This document shows, in pieces, positions 24,272-36,920 of a stretch of DNA of 64,000 nt. Source of the DNA: Delphinus delphis (lineage: Eukaryota; Chordata; Mammalia; Artiodactyla; Delphinidae). The translations under genes were made by a program, and so were the position numbers. Every line of letters starts with the position of its first letter. Position 1 is the stretch's first letter. The notes under the pieces were generated by a model. The model did not search any database and had not been told where the DNA came from. It was given only the letters and a program-made list of their open reading frames with translations. The stretch lies in assembly GCF_949987515.2 (NCBI RefSeq), contig NC_082697.1:23381730-23445729 (forward strand), in the 5' to 3' direction.

Positions 24272-24382
24272 CCTGGATAACTGCAAAAGCTTCCTAGGTG
24301 GTAGCAATGCTTCTACCCTTGCTTTCAAAATTTGCTTTTTCTCAGCAGAATAGTCAGAGTGATCCTTTTAAAACAGTGACAG

Positions 24383-24530
24383 GGACTTCCTGGGTCATCC
24401 ATTGGTTAAGACTCCGAGCTTCCACTGTAGGGGGCATGGGTTCCATCCCTGGTTGGAGAACTAAGATCCCACATCCCACATGGTATGGCATAAATAAGTA
24501 AATAAAGCAATAAATAAATAAATAAATATT
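24383..24530 (+). repeat. Short CHR-type SINE
   Basis: GGGACTTCCTGGGTCATCCA head, simple AATA tail. Perfect 13-bp target-site duplication AAAACAGTGACAG (24,370-24,382 and 24,531-24,543). Confidence 0.92.
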
Positions 24531-24900
24531 AAAACAGTGACAGATTCGGTCACTCAGAACCCTCCAGTGGCTAATCAAGAGTAGAAACCACAATCACTGT
24601 ATTGGCTTACCTGGTCCTAATTATTTGATCCCAGCCTCCAATTGTTTTAATTCCATTTCTTACTCCTCTCCCCTTTGCTCACATCTCTCCAGCCACACAG
24701 CCCTCCTTGCTGTACATGCTTGGCACACACCAAGCCACACACTCATCCAGGGCCTCTTCTTCTAGTTATCCTCATGATTGGCTCCCTTGCCACCCTCCCT
24801 GTTCAAATGTCCCCTTCTCAGTAAGTTGTTCCTTAACCACCCAATATAAAATACCACCACCCCTGCACACAAACTGGTATTTTTCTTTTCTTTCTTTCTT

Positions 24901-25020
24901 TTTTTTTTTTGGCCGCACCATGCGGCACGCAGGAGCTCTTAGTTCCCCAACCAGGCATTGAACCCATGCCCCCTGCAGTGGAAGCGGGGAGTCTTAACTA
25001 CAGGGCTGCCAGAGAAGTCC
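24901..25020 (-). repeat. Short CHR-type SINE
   Basis: Poly-T then GGCCGCACCATGCGGCACGC to ...AGAGAAGTCC, flanked by CTGGTATTTTTCT on both sides. Confidence 0.9.
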
Positions 25021-25323
25021 CTGGTATTTTTCTACTTACTTTACCATGCTTCATCTGTCCCTATCTGAGTATTATGTGTACTATATCTAACCCAATGTAC
25101 ATTTCCCAAGTGCAAGAATATTGTTTTGTTGACTGCTGTATTCTCAGCTCCTAAAACAGTGCCTGGTATATAGCAGGTACTCATTAGATATTTGACTAAA
25201 TGAATGGATATAAGAACATTAGGCAACATGATCCATATCAAAGGTCTTACAAAATGCTGACAGTTCTATAATCTTCTAAAAGGTAAAAACAAACAAAAAA
25301 CCCCAAAAGAAACAGATCATGTA

Positions 25324-25525
25324 GTTTGTACAGCACTTTACTCTCTCACAATTATTTGCAATCTTCATAAAAAACACTCTGAGAAGAAATTATTGCCTTC
25401 ATTTTATGGACAAGAAAACTAAGGCTCAAAACACGGAAGGGGTATAACTGGTCCGCGGCAGAGCAAATACTGAACCCCAATCTGCTTCGAAACTCTACAC
25501 CCTTCCATTACAAAATGCTGCCCCC
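25324..25525 (-). repeat. MIR
   Basis: GCACTTTACTCTCTCACAAT, GACAAGAAAACTAAGGCTCA, GCAGAGCAAATACTGAACCC. Confidence 0.6.
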
Positions 25526-25849
25526 TAAATCATGAAATATGAAATCACTGCTCTGGGAGGGACACTTTCTAAAGGGTGTGAAATGATGAGGTCTAAGTCT
25601 TCGGCTCTCTGATGGACAAGGACCAAAGAAAGGTAGAGTGTGACTGAAGGAACAAGGGCTAGCACCAGGTTCTAGTTCCTCATGAACTCACTCCGTACAT
25701 TTGGGAACATCAATTCTCCTTTCTAAGCCTTCTCATGTGCATCACAGTCTTGGCCTCCGTAAGTCATGGAGCTAATGTAAACACCAATTCAACAGACATT
25801 TACCAAACCCAAAGGCAATCCAGGAATTATTACATGCTCTGGGGATGGA

Positions 25850-26055
25850 CAGCCTAGAATTCGTATCCCGGCTCCACTCACTTATTAGTTGTGGGACTCC
25901 ACGCAAATTGATCTAAGAGTGCCTTAGCTTCTTCACGCATAAAATGTGAAGATATAGAACCCACCTTATGGAATCGCTCTGAGGATTAAATGGGCCTTTA
26001 CAGGTAATGCATTTCGTAGCACCTTTGTGGCTGTTCAATAAATATTAGCTATTAT
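25850..26055 (+). repeat. MIR
   Basis: CAGCCTAGAATTCGTATCCC, GAGGATTAAATGGGCCTTTA and TTCAATAAATATTAGCTATT, near full length. Confidence 0.75.
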
Positions 26056-26149
26056 TATGATCATCACGTGCTAGACCCTGGGATACAGATGAAAAAGGCA
26101 AGGCATAACGCCCCAACAAGTGCACGGCTGTAAAAGAGATGCAGGAAAA

Positions 26150-26840
26150 GTAACTCGGTGCAATGAGTGCAAAAACCCAGCAGCGAGCTAACTGCGCCTT
26201 CAGAAAGCGGTTGGAAAAGGTTTCCGAGGAAGTGCTATTTAAGGTGGGTCCCGAAGAATGAGCGTTCCAAAGTAGGGTGGCGAGTAGGACTGGACTTTCG
26301 GACAGATCACATGCAAAGCCCCAAAGGCAGAGGGAGCCGCAAAATTCTGGGAGCCAGGAGCGGGACGCTTAGGAGAGCGCAGCGCCTTATCGGACAACCC
26401 CGGGCTCGGGAAGATCCCTTTTTACGCGGACTTGGAGCGCAGAGTGTTGGCGGCAGCAAGCACGCGGACACACCCGCCTAGGACAGGTCCCAGCCCCTCT
26501 CTGGGCCTCGGCCGCTGCCCGAACGGAATTCCCTAAGGCGCTCTAAGAGGGCCAGCCTCCGGGCCTCAGACCGTTAACCCGGGCACCTCCCGCCTGCCCT
26601 TGAGGCCCCACCTCACCACGCTCGGCTCCCGCAGATTCCTCGGGTGCTCCTCAGCGCCGCAGCGCCTGAAGTAGCAGCTAAGGCCCGGCCGGGGGCGGGT
26701 GCCCACCAAGGGGCTGGGGCTCAGGCCCCGCCCCTCAAACTCCCGCCCTTTCGGAGGGCCCCCGCCCCTCCGTGCAGCACGCCTAAGGACGAACTGCGCC
26801 ACCTAGGGGCCTCCGCCATGTTGAGTACTGGCAGCCGACT
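26150..26840. promoter_or_regulatory. CpG-island promoter of CEP250
   Basis: GC and CpG density rises sharply from about 26,150 and is highest at 26,330-26,820. It contains GC boxes (GGGGGCGGG near 26,690, CCCCGCCCC near 26,725 and CCCCCGCCCC near 26,760) and no TATA box. On the minus strand CAACATGGCGGAGG (about 26,812-26,825) resembles the YY1 site common in housekeeping promoters. Confidence 0.7.
26617..26830 (-). other. CEP250: CEP250 probable non-coding first exon
   Basis: On the minus strand, GC-rich sequence runs into a good donor (CGTG|GTGAGG) at 26,617/26,616. There is no ATG that opens a CEP250-like frame. Position in a CpG island upstream of the start-codon exon fits an untranslated exon 1. 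The 5' edge is a guess, based on a YY1-like motif usually found just inside transcripts. Further untranslated exons between 19,200 and 26,600 cannot be excluded. Confidence 0.55.
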
Positions 26841-27415
26841 TAAAAGTGTGGCCCAGAAGAAAAAACGGGATAATATTAAGAGATATTAAGATTCCCTCGC
26901 CAGAAATGGGGACAGACAGGCTTGCTGGATTCGAGTAAGGGAAGTTTCAGTAACAGAAAAAAACTTGCTCTCAATCATACCTCTTTTGGCTTCGGGATTA
27001 CACATTGCGCATGTGTGTGGTCACCTGGTTCTAGGTGCGCCTGCGCACTGTTCCACCTACAAACCCGAGTACAATTAACAAGGGCGCTTGGTTGGGATAC
27101 AGCCTCATGTTCAGACCCCCGAAGCCCCAAACGGCTTCAGGCAACACAACACTCACAGCATAGTTATTCAGTGTCATTTGAACAGACATGGCTTTGAACA
27201 GGGTGTTTTCTTTGCCTGAATGTCCTGCATCCGTCCGGAGAACCGCAGTTTGTCCAATTTTATGCGTGAACCTGATTTTCTCTAGAGGACTTTAGAGGCA
27301 TTTTTTCCATAGCGTTTTGTGCATAAATTATCAATGCACTTTCATTCACCTGCCTCTCTTCTCCACTCAGTGGGTCTAAAGTTTTAGTTGGGATTTTAAA
27401 AAAAGCAAAACTGGA

Positions 27416-27629
27416 GGGCTTCCCTGGTGGCGCAGTGGTTGAGAGTCCGCCTGCCGATGCTGGGGACACAGGTTCGTGCGCCGGTTAGGGAAGGTCCCAC
27501 ATGCCGCGGAGCGGCTGGGCCCGAGAGCCATGGCCGCTGAGCCTGCGGGTCCGGAGCCTGTTCTCCGCAATGGGAGAGGCCACAGCAGCGAGAGGCCCGC
27601 GTACCGCAAAAAAAAAAAAAAAAAAAAAA
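27416..27629 (+). repeat. CHR-1 SINE, full length
   Basis: Near-consensus copy with poly-A of 23 or so. Target-site duplication AAAAGCAAAACTGGAG on both sides. Confidence 0.94.
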
Positions 27630-28394
27630 AGCAAAACTGGAGAACTTCTTAAAGTGCAGACTCTCGGATTCCCCCACTAAAGAGTCTGTAAACCAGGCGT
27701 GGAGCCCGGGACTCTGCATTCAAGCAAATACCTTGGGTGATTCCCGATGCGTTGGGAACATATTTTGAGAAACACTGTATAAGATTGTGTATCTCTAGCA
27801 CCCAGCACAAGGCTTAGTACAAAATAGGAGCTAAGTAAGTGCTGAGTGAATAGATGGATGTATGAATGGATAGCAGGAGTGAAACAGGCAATTCACAGCC
27901 AAAGGAAACCTGAGAAAAGAACACTTTGATAAGAGTATCTTTGTATTTTTCTCCTATAAGAACAAAACAAGTTCTTAATAGTTACTGAGAAAAAGAGAAA
28001 GTAAGTGAGGGGTGGGGGGAGGACAGTGATTCTTAAAGGCAAACTATGCTGAGAGGGAAGAAGAAACATCCCAGACATTGGACAGACAAAAGGATGCAAA
28101 GACTCAGTTGTGTGGGAGTCTACACCAGGGAAATATTCTCCCAACAGGTTGTGTGCAAGAATGTTCACTACAGTATTTGGAATGTTACACCAACCTCAGG
28201 GCATTTGCAACCTCAGGGAGATGGCATACTTTGCCATCTCCTAAACCAGTTTACCCCAAACTCTTGGATTACCTGACAACTTCCCCTCCTTCACGTCTCA
28301 ACTTAAATGGTACTTCCTCAGCTAGGTCTTCCCTGATCATGTTATGTAAAGTAATACCCTATCATTTTCTATTGCAGTACTCTTTTCATAGTAC

Positions 28395-28605
28395 TTTTTT
28401 TTTTTTTTTTTTTGCGGTACGCAGACCTCTCACTGTTGTGGCCTCTCCCGTTGCAGAGCACAGGCTCCGGACGCGCAGGCTCAGAGGCCATGGCTCACGG
28501 GCCCATCTGCTCCGCGGCATGTGGGATCTTCCCGGACCGGGGCACGAACCTGTGTCTCCTGCATCGGCAGGCGGACTCTCAACCAATGCGCCACCAGGGA
28601 AGCCC
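28395..28605 (-). repeat. CHR-1 SINE, full length
   Basis: Poly-T then GCGGTACGCAGACCTCTCAC to ...CCACCAGGGAAGCCC. Target-site duplication TCATAGTACTTTTT. Confidence 0.94.
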
Positions 28606-31166
28606 TCATAGTACTTTTTACTTATTTTGGTTTACCTATTATCTTTCTCCCCCTTGAAAATTTAAGCTTCATGAGAATAGGAGGCTATCTCTGACTTATT
28701 CTTAGCATTTAACACAGAGCCTGACACTGGGTAGGTGCTAAATAAGCATCCATGAAATGAATGAATGGAGCCAGCCTCAGTGTTACAAAGGTTAATGACA
28801 TAAAATCCATCAACAAACTACATAATACACTGTAAGACCATGAAGAATAAGCAAAGAGGATTGAAACAAACAGTAATCTTTGATTTTTGTAAAAGGGAAT
28901 TCATTCATTCATTCCCTTATTGATTTACTCATTCATCCAACAAACATTTATGGAATATTTGTTATGTGCTAGTATTGGATAATAATACAATGTATTAACA
29001 GCAAGTTGGAAATTGTATTAAAACATAATAAAGTAGTACAACTGGGTATTTTGTCTGGGCCAGAGAAGAAAGTGGAGTTAGCTGATGTGTGAGAGTGGGT
29101 AGCATTCCCCCCTAGAGATTCTGTAGGCTTTGAGAGTACATCAGCCTTCAGACATCCTATGAAGTGCCAGGAATGTTTGGGACAAAAAAAAAAAAAGGTG
29201 TTCATGTACAGCACTTGAATTGCTTGGGACCCAAGAGCCCTGTAGGGAAAGACTTAATCCAGCCACAGTTAGAGTCTGGCCATGTTCAAACCTGTCTGAT
29301 GAACTAGAGTGGGGAGAAGGCCTCAAAGGAGGCTGGATTGGAGGGAGAGACAACGAATCAGTTGAAAGAAAACCAACCCTAGTCCCCTCCAAGTGAACTG
29401 GAGCTCTTTCTTTATGCCCTAAATTCCATCTCTGGGAACATGCTTTTTATCTCAACCCTTTTTCAGGACTGTAAAGTGGATCCCGCACCCCAGGCTTGCT
29501 CATTATTTATGGATATTCCCCTTGCCCCATACCAAGAGGCTGCCTGGACTGACTGACTTTCTTTCTTTTTAAACTTACATATGTGAAATTTCAAAGTGAT
29601 GGGCTAAAAACCCATATATTTATCTCTCTCTATATATATTTTTCTAATAGCTTAAAATCTGTTTTAACGTTCTTAAATCCTTTATGGTGTCAAGAGAATG
29701 GAGGATAGAAAATTTGTGTGGAGATATTTCTGGCTGTGAGTCCCCACCCTTCTCAGGGAAGATGTAACTGCTTGAGCCAAGTGATCGGAAGAGGGGCGTT
29801 CCAGGAGGGTTGGAGGTACCACATCCAACCCCATTGCAGTTGGGGAGCATAATGACCGGATCTACCTCCTGCCCAGGAAATCTATCAACAAGAGACAAGC
29901 CTGCTAACTGATTTGGTGGCAGACCCAGGAGAGTGCTGCTGTGTTGGGGTTGTCCTGCTCTCCCAGAATTTGTCAGGGAATGTTTTCTGTAGGCTGGATG
30001 GGGACTAAGTAAAAGAAGGAGAGCTGCATAGGCCTATCCTGTGTCCTGTTTGGTAGGGCCTCCTAGAGGGGTAAAGGGCCTCCAGAAGTGAGAAGACAAA
30101 TGACCATTGGCAATAGAGATGCCTTTGCTAAGAGGAGTGCAGGAGAGGGCTCCAGCAGGGAATCCCTGAAGAGCCCATAAAAGCCCTCCATGATGTTTTG
30201 TTGATGGACAGAAACAGCTAAAAGCATCTGCCAAACCCAGAAAACACAAAGCCAGCTACGACACGAATTCAGAGAAGACTTTTCCCACCCCTTTCTCCAT
30301 CTTCCTCTCCATGTCAGCACTCCGAGTGACCAAGGTGAGCTGAGGATGACGGGAAAAATTGAGGAAAAAAAAATAACCCTCAATCATTCCCCTCTTTCTC
30401 ACTGCAAGCTAACTGCCAGAAGCAGAGCTCGAGGCACCAAAAGAATATAGCATCTTGTAATAGATTGTGAACCACTCGCTGCTTTCCATCAGAGTCCATT
30501 TATTTATCATTAAACAAATATTGATTAAGAACCTACTATGTGTCAAATCCTGTGCTAGACACTGGGAGAGACCCAAAGAACAATAACACATGGACCCTGC
30601 CTAGAGCCTCAGTCCACAGACTTAAGTAGAGGCAGGTGAGTAATGTATAGTTCACACATTTACAGGGTGGTAAATTCTGTAAAGAGGGAGTGGCTGGCTT
30701 CATAGAGGTGGTGACAATATAACCTAATTATGAAGGATTAATCTGCTGAGCAGACAAAGGCAGGAAGGGCATTCCAAGCAGTGTTCATGGAACAGTGATG
30801 TGCAAAAGCATGGATGTTTGGGGATTGCCGGGGATTTCCTCTGGGCGTTCCTCTGGCTGATTCTGCCACTTGGTTGTATCGTATGAGTCTCCTTGGATTT
30901 ATAATTAGATAATAACACAATCCCCTCCATCAGCTGGGTATTCCCCCCCGTGGCGCTGACCCTGTCTCAGTGGGCAGGTCTCTTTCCAGTCCTTGCCCCT
31001 TCCCACTGACCAAGTCAAGCTCTAAATACCCACTCACCCAAGCTTGACATTTCTTTGAAGTGGGTGCCATTTGCTCACCACCATTCAGGGCTTGGGCAGG
31101 AAAAAGATGTATAGGGACAGCTCCCATAGGACTGGGTCCTCTCTTTCCTCAAAAAATGAGCCCTTA

Positions 31167-31307
31167 GACTTCCCTGGTGGTCCAGTGGTTAAGACTCCAG
31201 GCTTCCACTACAGGGGGCACAGGTTTGGTCCCTGGTGGGGGAACTGAGATCCTGCATACCATGAGGTGTGGCCAAAAAAAAAAAAAAAAAAAAAAATTAA
31301 AAAAAAA
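31167..31307 (+). repeat. Short CHR-type SINE
   Basis: GACTTCCCTGGTGGTCCAGT head, poly-A tail, target-site duplication ATGAGCCCTTA. Confidence 0.9.
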
Positions 31308-31419
31308 GATGAGCCCTTAATTATATTCTAACCTGAGACTCTATCTGCTGCCTCAGGTGACACAGAAACTAAACTCTAAGAATCTGGACAGGAACCAGGT
31401 GGAGAAACATGGCAGGAAG

Positions 31420-31600
31420 AACGTCGGGCTTGGAGGCAGACACACTCACCTGAGTTTGAACTCCTGGCTCTGCCTTGTGTTTTGAGCAACCCGCCTCGCC
31501 TCCCCTCTCTGAGCCTCAAATTCCTCGGCTGCAAATGGGGATAATAATACTTACCTCTTAGAGTTTTTACGTGCAAAGTGGGAGATAAAGTAGATGAATG
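31420..31600 (+). repeat. MIR
   Basis: CTTGGAGGCAGACACACTCA, TTTGAACTCCTGGCTCTGCC, AATGGGGATAATAATACTTA. Confidence 0.75.
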
Positions 31601-31669
31601 GAGGGAGGAGTGGAAGGAGTCCAGCAAGAATCTGAGGTTTCTGAGCTCAAGAATGACAATAAGGTTTCA

Positions 31670-32100
31670 GGTCCCTAACTATTAACAGTGGTTACCTCTA
31701 GGCGGAGAGATTGGGGAGTGGCTTCTTTTAATTTAACACCCTTTGGTATTGTTTCACTTCTATTTTTTTTACAATGAAAATTATTTAAGTTTGTAATTTA
31801 AATATATTCAGTATAGAAATCATACTTCAATAAAAAGGTTTTTTTCAAAGCTTATATTGCATAGAAAGTCATCCAGGAGACGGATAGAAATGGTTGTTTC
31901 TGAGAAGGTCTGGAAAACTGGGGGTCTGGAGTGGGAGGGGGACTTCCTGTGTATTCTCTTGTTCTGTCTGAACTTTTTTTCATCATGAATTTGTATTACC
32001 TTTCTTTCTAATACACATTACTTTTTAAATTTTTAAAAAATATTTTTTAAATATTAAGAAGTTTTAAAATAAAAATACTTTAAGTAAAGAATAAAAGTGA
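31670..32100 (+). mobile_element. Two L1 3' UTR fragments in tandem
   Basis: First, AGTGGTTACCTCTAGGCGGA to TTTACAATGAAAATTATTTA. Second, GGTTGTTTCTGAGAAGGTCT to TTTCTTTCTAATACACATTA. Both look like diverged L1 3' UTRs. Confidence 0.4.
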
Positions 32101-32543
32101 AAGTGTGTGGTTGCTTTGTTTGTGCACCACACCTGCAACAGGCAAAAACACACATACACCCACATGCAGTTTCCAGATTATAGTATCTGCAGGGAGTGGG
32201 ATGGACCGACCTCACTGGAGCGCCCACATGCTCTGACAAGGTGCAGTTCCCGAGGAGCTCAGCTGGGGGAACCATTGAGAGCTTGGTGGAGAATATCCCA
32301 GAAGAGTGGCAGCTCCTGGGACGTTTAAAACAACACAAACCGGAATGATGATGGAGATGTGGGGGAGGATTAGGCAGCTCTGCTCCTGCTGGGGTGCTCT
32401 GGGCTCCCTGGATGGGGATGGCCCATGCCCCACAGATTATAAAAAGCACAGATGGAGGTCCAGGGGCTGCAGGCCCTCCTCCCAGGCAATCCCTTTCATA
32501 TAAGGTGATGCCAGGAAAGATCAATCCTTCCTTGCTGTGGGGA

Positions 32544-33080
32544 AGAGCACTGGATTCAGAGTCATGAGTTCGGGTTGAGTCCTACCGTGATCATTTCTGG
32601 TTGCGTGGCCTTGTGTCAATCACTTAACTCCTCTGAGACTCAATTTCCTCATTTGTGAACAAGGACAATATTAACAATTGACTGTTTTTTTTAACCATAA
32701 TTTATGGAGTACCTACTATATGATAGTTACTGAAAGAAAGGTGCTCTACATATGTAAATACATTTAGTTCTTATAAGCAGTCTGTGAAGCAGATATTTTT
32801 ATTCTAATTTTACAGGTAAAGAAACAGGTTCAGAGAAGTGATTTTTTTTAAAGATATCAATAATAGGTAACATTTATGTAGAGCTTACTTTGCATAAGAC
32901 ACTGTTTCAAGAACTTACAACAAAAACTTGTAACAACCTTGAGGCAGGTATATTATTATTAACCTCACTTTGTATATGAGGAAACTGAGGCACAGAAAGT
33001 TTAAATAATTGGCCTGAGATTACACAGCTGGTAAATTAGGGAGCCAGGACTTAAAGGCAGGTAGTCCAGCTCTTAGTCAT
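32544..33080. repeat. Cluster of three MIRs (+, -, -)
   Basis: Forward MIR at 32,544-32,690 (AGAGCACTGGATTCAGAGTC); reverse MIRs at about 32,700-32,845 and 32,870-33,080 (ATGAGGAAACTGAGGCACAG, GATTACACAGCTGGTAAATT). Confidence 0.7.
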
Positions 33081-33959
33081 TATGTTAGACAAATCTCCTG
33101 CTTAAAATTCTCACTGCACTAAACATAAAATCCAACTTCCTTTCTCTGGTTTCCAAGGCCATTCTCAATGTGGTCCTGGCATGATCTGACCTCATCTATC
33201 ACCTCCCCCATGCTCACTCTGTTTCAGTCACACCAGCTTCTCCCGGTTCCTCAGATATGCCAAGCACATTCATGCCACAGGGCCTTTGCATTTGCTGTTC
33301 CCTCCACCAGGAATGATCTTCTCCTAGACCTTTGTACAGTTCATTCCCTCACTACATCTAGATCTCTGCTCAAACATCACCCCCTCAAAGAGACATTCCT
33401 ATCTAAAATAGACATCCCTTTGACCCTGCTTAATTTTTCTTCACACACTTAGAATTCTCTGAAATTATACATTTGTTTGCTTGTTTGTCTGTCTTTTTCA
33501 CCAGAATGTGAGCACAGACTTGGTAGTCCACTGTTAGATACAGTGCTTAGGCCCAGGATGTAACACATGGTAGACACCCAGTGTATAGTTGACGGATAAT
33601 TAAGTACATAAATGAATGAATACCCAAGGTGACCCAATTGGTTAGTGGCAGAGCCAGGACACAAACCAAGTTGTTTGATCCTGGAACCCATACTCTTAGC
33701 CAGCTCTCACCCATGCTGAACTGACTCCGAGGATTAGGAGATTCAGATAGCATAAAGAATGTGAAGCCACTTTGAAAATTGCTAAGTGCCTGAAAAATGA
33801 TGTTGCTGCTGCTGCTGCTGGTGCTGATTCAGTTAACTGCTCATCTGTGAAATGGGTATAAAAAATACTCTGGCCTGCCAACTTTAAGAGGATGTTTTGT
33901 GGAGTGCCTGTGAGATGGATAGGGAAACATGTAAAAAAGTTAAAGGCTCTGCACGGTAG

Positions 33960-34230
33960 AAAGGACTGTAAAGGTTGTTTCCATGCCAGTGGCTTCCCAA
34001 GACTCCCATCTTCTACCTCGAGTTTGACATTAATATTGCTGACAGGAGAGGGGGAGGTAGGGGGACATGGGGGGGGGGCGGTGGGCGAGGGACTCTCCGT
34101 CCCAGTAATTAAACATGTTGGGACTGAAGTGCTGCCAGCGGCAGCATCTGGTTGCAATTACCAGAGGGGACCGAAGTGATTAGTCACCTTTATAGTGAGA
34201 GCCAGGCCAGTCCCCTGGGCTCCTCCCTGG
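33960..34230. promoter_or_regulatory. Candidate GDF5 upstream regulatory block
   Basis: Repeat-free block about 4 kb before GDF5 with homeodomain-type cores (CAGTAATTAAAC, GCAATTACC, GATTAGTCACC), a G-rich run (34,053-34,082) and a GCGGCAGC segment. Regulatory function is inferred from composition only; conservation was not tested. Confidence 0.3.
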
Positions 34231-34479
34231 AGAGGGCCTTCTAAGCAGGCCCAGAGTCCCCTTCCCCGACTCCCACCCCATTTCTGGAGTTCCCTGGTCC
34301 TCAAATAATAGCCCTGCTCAGAGACTCCTCCATGTTCCCAAAGTCCCAGCCCATTGGATAAGACCTTGACTAAAAGCCAAGAATACCATAATTGCCCCCT
34401 ACCACCCTTTCACTTTTCGTGTTTCTAGAAGCTAGGTTAGGATTCTTTGGTATAAAATGTGTCAGAGAGGGAATTAGGC

Positions 34480-34650
34480 TTAAAAAGTAATTTAACCTTT
34501 CTGAACTTCAGTTTCTTCGTCTGCAAAATCAGGGTACTGAGAGTATCTTCATCATAGGGTTCTTGTGAAGATAAATAAGATAAAAATGCAGTGCAATACA
34601 AAGGCCAGAGTCTAGTTTACTCCAGTATATGCTCAATAAATAGCAGCTAT
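34480..34650 (+). repeat. MIR, 3' part
   Basis: CTTCAGTTTCTTCGTCTGCA, TGCTCAATAAATAGCAGCTA. Confidence 0.65.
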
Positions 34651-34691
34651 TATTATTTGCTGGGTACCAGGCTAATCACTTATTTTTTAAT

Positions 34692-35005
34692 GAATTTATT
34701 TATTTTATTTATTTATTTTTGGCTGCATTGGGTCTTCGTTGCTGTGTGCAGGCTTTCTCTAGTTGCAGCAAGAGGGGGCTACTCTTCGCTGCGGTGCGCG
34801 GGCTTCTCATTGTGATGGCTTCTCTTGTTGCAGAGCACAGGCTCTAGGTGCGCAGGCTTCAGTAGTTGCAGCATGCAGGCTCAGTAGTTGCGGCACACGG
34901 GCTTAGTTGCTCTGTGGCACGTGGGATCTTCCCGGACCACGACTCGAACCCATGTCCCCTGCATTGGTAGGCGGATTCTTAACCACTGTGCCACCAGGGA
35001 AGCCC
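34692..35005 (-). repeat. CHR-2-type SINE
   Basis: TTATTTTTGGCTGCATTGGG to ...GTGCCACCAGGGAAGCCC. Flanks AGGCTAATCACTT and AGGCTTATCACTT look like target-site duplications. Confidence 0.9.
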
Positions 35006-35250
35006 AGGCTTATCACTTTTTATAATTTATTTAATTGAATCCCCACAAACACCCTGTGAGGTAGGTACTGTCATGATTCCTGTTCAGAGTTACAAAAAGG
35101 TTTAGAGGCTTCCAAAGATAATATAATATACTAAACCATATAGCAGAACTAGAATTCAAAACCAGGCCTGTTTGTCTCCAAGAGCCCTTACTCTTTATAA
35201 AACCATGTTCAAGGGCATCTTGATTGTTTGATTTATTTTTGTTCATTTGT

Positions 35251-35370
35251 TTGTTTGTTTATTTTGGCCACGCGGCTTGTGGGATTTTAGTTCCCCTGAC
35301 CAGGGATTGAACCCGGGCCCCTGGCAGTGAGAGCGTGGAGTCTTAACCACTGGACCGCCAGAGAATTCCC
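35251..35370 (-). repeat. Short CHR-type SINE
   Basis: TATTTTGGCCACGCGGCTTG to ...CCGCCAGAGAATTCCC. Confidence 0.88.
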
Positions 35371-36625
35371 GATGTTTTTGATTTATTCATCCCTTCATTT
35401 ATTCGCTCACTCAGGCTTACAAAATACCTAATTCGTGGCAAGACAAGAATCCCTTCCTTTCAGGAACTCAGAGTCCAGCAGGGAAGGCACGATATGTCGG
35501 TAAGTAACTATACCTTAAAGTAGAAAATGATGGCTTTTGTATATAAGGGCCGGTTAGAGATTCATTCATCCATACGACACACTGAGAACCTGCTATGTGC
35601 TGGGCCCTGTGCCCAGCCCTGGGAATAATTGAAAGATAAATATGGTGCCGTCTAGTCATAATCTCATGGGGGAGACAGGTATGTAAATAAATTATTACTG
35701 CTATAAGGAATTACGTTATGATTTTTTAAATATGAAAAAAGTACACAGAGTAGAAGAAATGAACTGTGTCGGAGACAGGGGGGCAGAGGCAGAACTGGAT
35801 AATCTTGGAGCTGCCAAAATGGAAAGGGGCACAGAAAATGTGTGATGGCAAATCAGGAGTGTGTATTTTCTGGTGAATGAGGGAAGGCTTCATGGAGGAG
35901 AGGGCACATGAGTTGGCACTTTTCAATGGGCAGGTTTTAGAGAGAGGGAAGATTGGAACAGAGAGATCCGGGAGGCTTAGAAGCCAGTTATAAGGGAATT
36001 ATATTAGGACAGGCCGTGAGGAGGACTGAGACAGTGAGGCAGTGGGGATGGAGAGGATGAAGGAGCCCCAGAGATGATTGCTTAAGTGGACAAGTCAAAA
36101 GGGAAGCCAAGTGTTGTGAATCTGGGCAACCGGAGGGATAGTTAGGAATTCAGCTCTTCCTTAAAGCTCCCCCTGAACAGTGTCTGGTAGTGTATTGATA
36201 CTTTGAGATGGGAAGGTGGAGCTCTCCTGGGGTTTCTGACCTAGGGGCACCAGATGAAGCTTGAAATGGCCAAGTTATGCAGCTGTGCTCTGAAGATCAG
36301 CAAGAATCTGGACGTATCACCATGAAAAGGCTGGTCGAGCACCTGGACAACCAGGCTGTGAGTTTCATCTTCTTTCATTCATCAAATGCTTACTGAGCTT
36401 CTACTCTGTGCCAGGTTGTGCTGGGAAACCAATCTGGTGACCTTAGAGTAGGAATGGATCTCTATCAGGCAGGCTCAAAGAATCTCGGATTAAGAAGGAA
36501 GCCTACCTGACTGCTTCTGCTGCTGCTATACCTCTCACAGTGTGACAAGTGTTGTAGCAAAACGTTCAAGAAGGGGTAATTGGCTCTGTGTGGGGATCGG
36601 GAAGGCTTCCTGGAGGAGGTGAAAC

Positions 36626-36920
36626 TTTTTTTTTTTGACTGCTTTGGGACTTCGTTGCTGCATGTGGGCTTTCTCAAGTTGCAGCGAGCGGGGCTACTCT
36701 CCCGTTGCGGTGCGCGGGCTTCTCCTTGCGGTGGCTTCTCTTGTTGCAGAGCACGGGTTCTAGGCGCGTGGGCTTCAGTAGTTGTGGCTCGCGGGCTCTA
36801 GAGCGCAGTCTCAGTAGCTGTGGCGCACAGGCTTAGTTACTCCGCGGCATGTGGGATCTTCCCGGACCAGGGCTCTAACCCCTGCCCCCTGGATTGGCAG
36901 GCGGATTCTTAACCAGGGAA
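36626..36920 (-). repeat. CHR-2-type SINE, head partly deleted
   Basis: Long CHR-2 body in reverse; the last bases read GGATTCTTAACCAGGGAA, so the usual CACTGCGCCA segment is missing. Confidence 0.87.

Larger units (their letters stand above)
19195..26616 (-). other. CEP250: CEP250 5' UTR intron(s)
   Basis: About 7.4 kb between the untranslated first exon and the start-codon exon. Holds MIRs, an L1 3' end (22,250), a C-rich/A-rich tract (22,449-22,495), a long TA repeat (23,203), a MaLR LTR (23,850-24,271) and three short SINEs. Untranslated exons cannot be recognised by eye. Confidence 0.6.

Noticed and set aside
33803..33826. Short GCT/TGC trinucleotide run
   Set aside because: Only about six units and imperfect, in intergenic DNA; too short to be notable.
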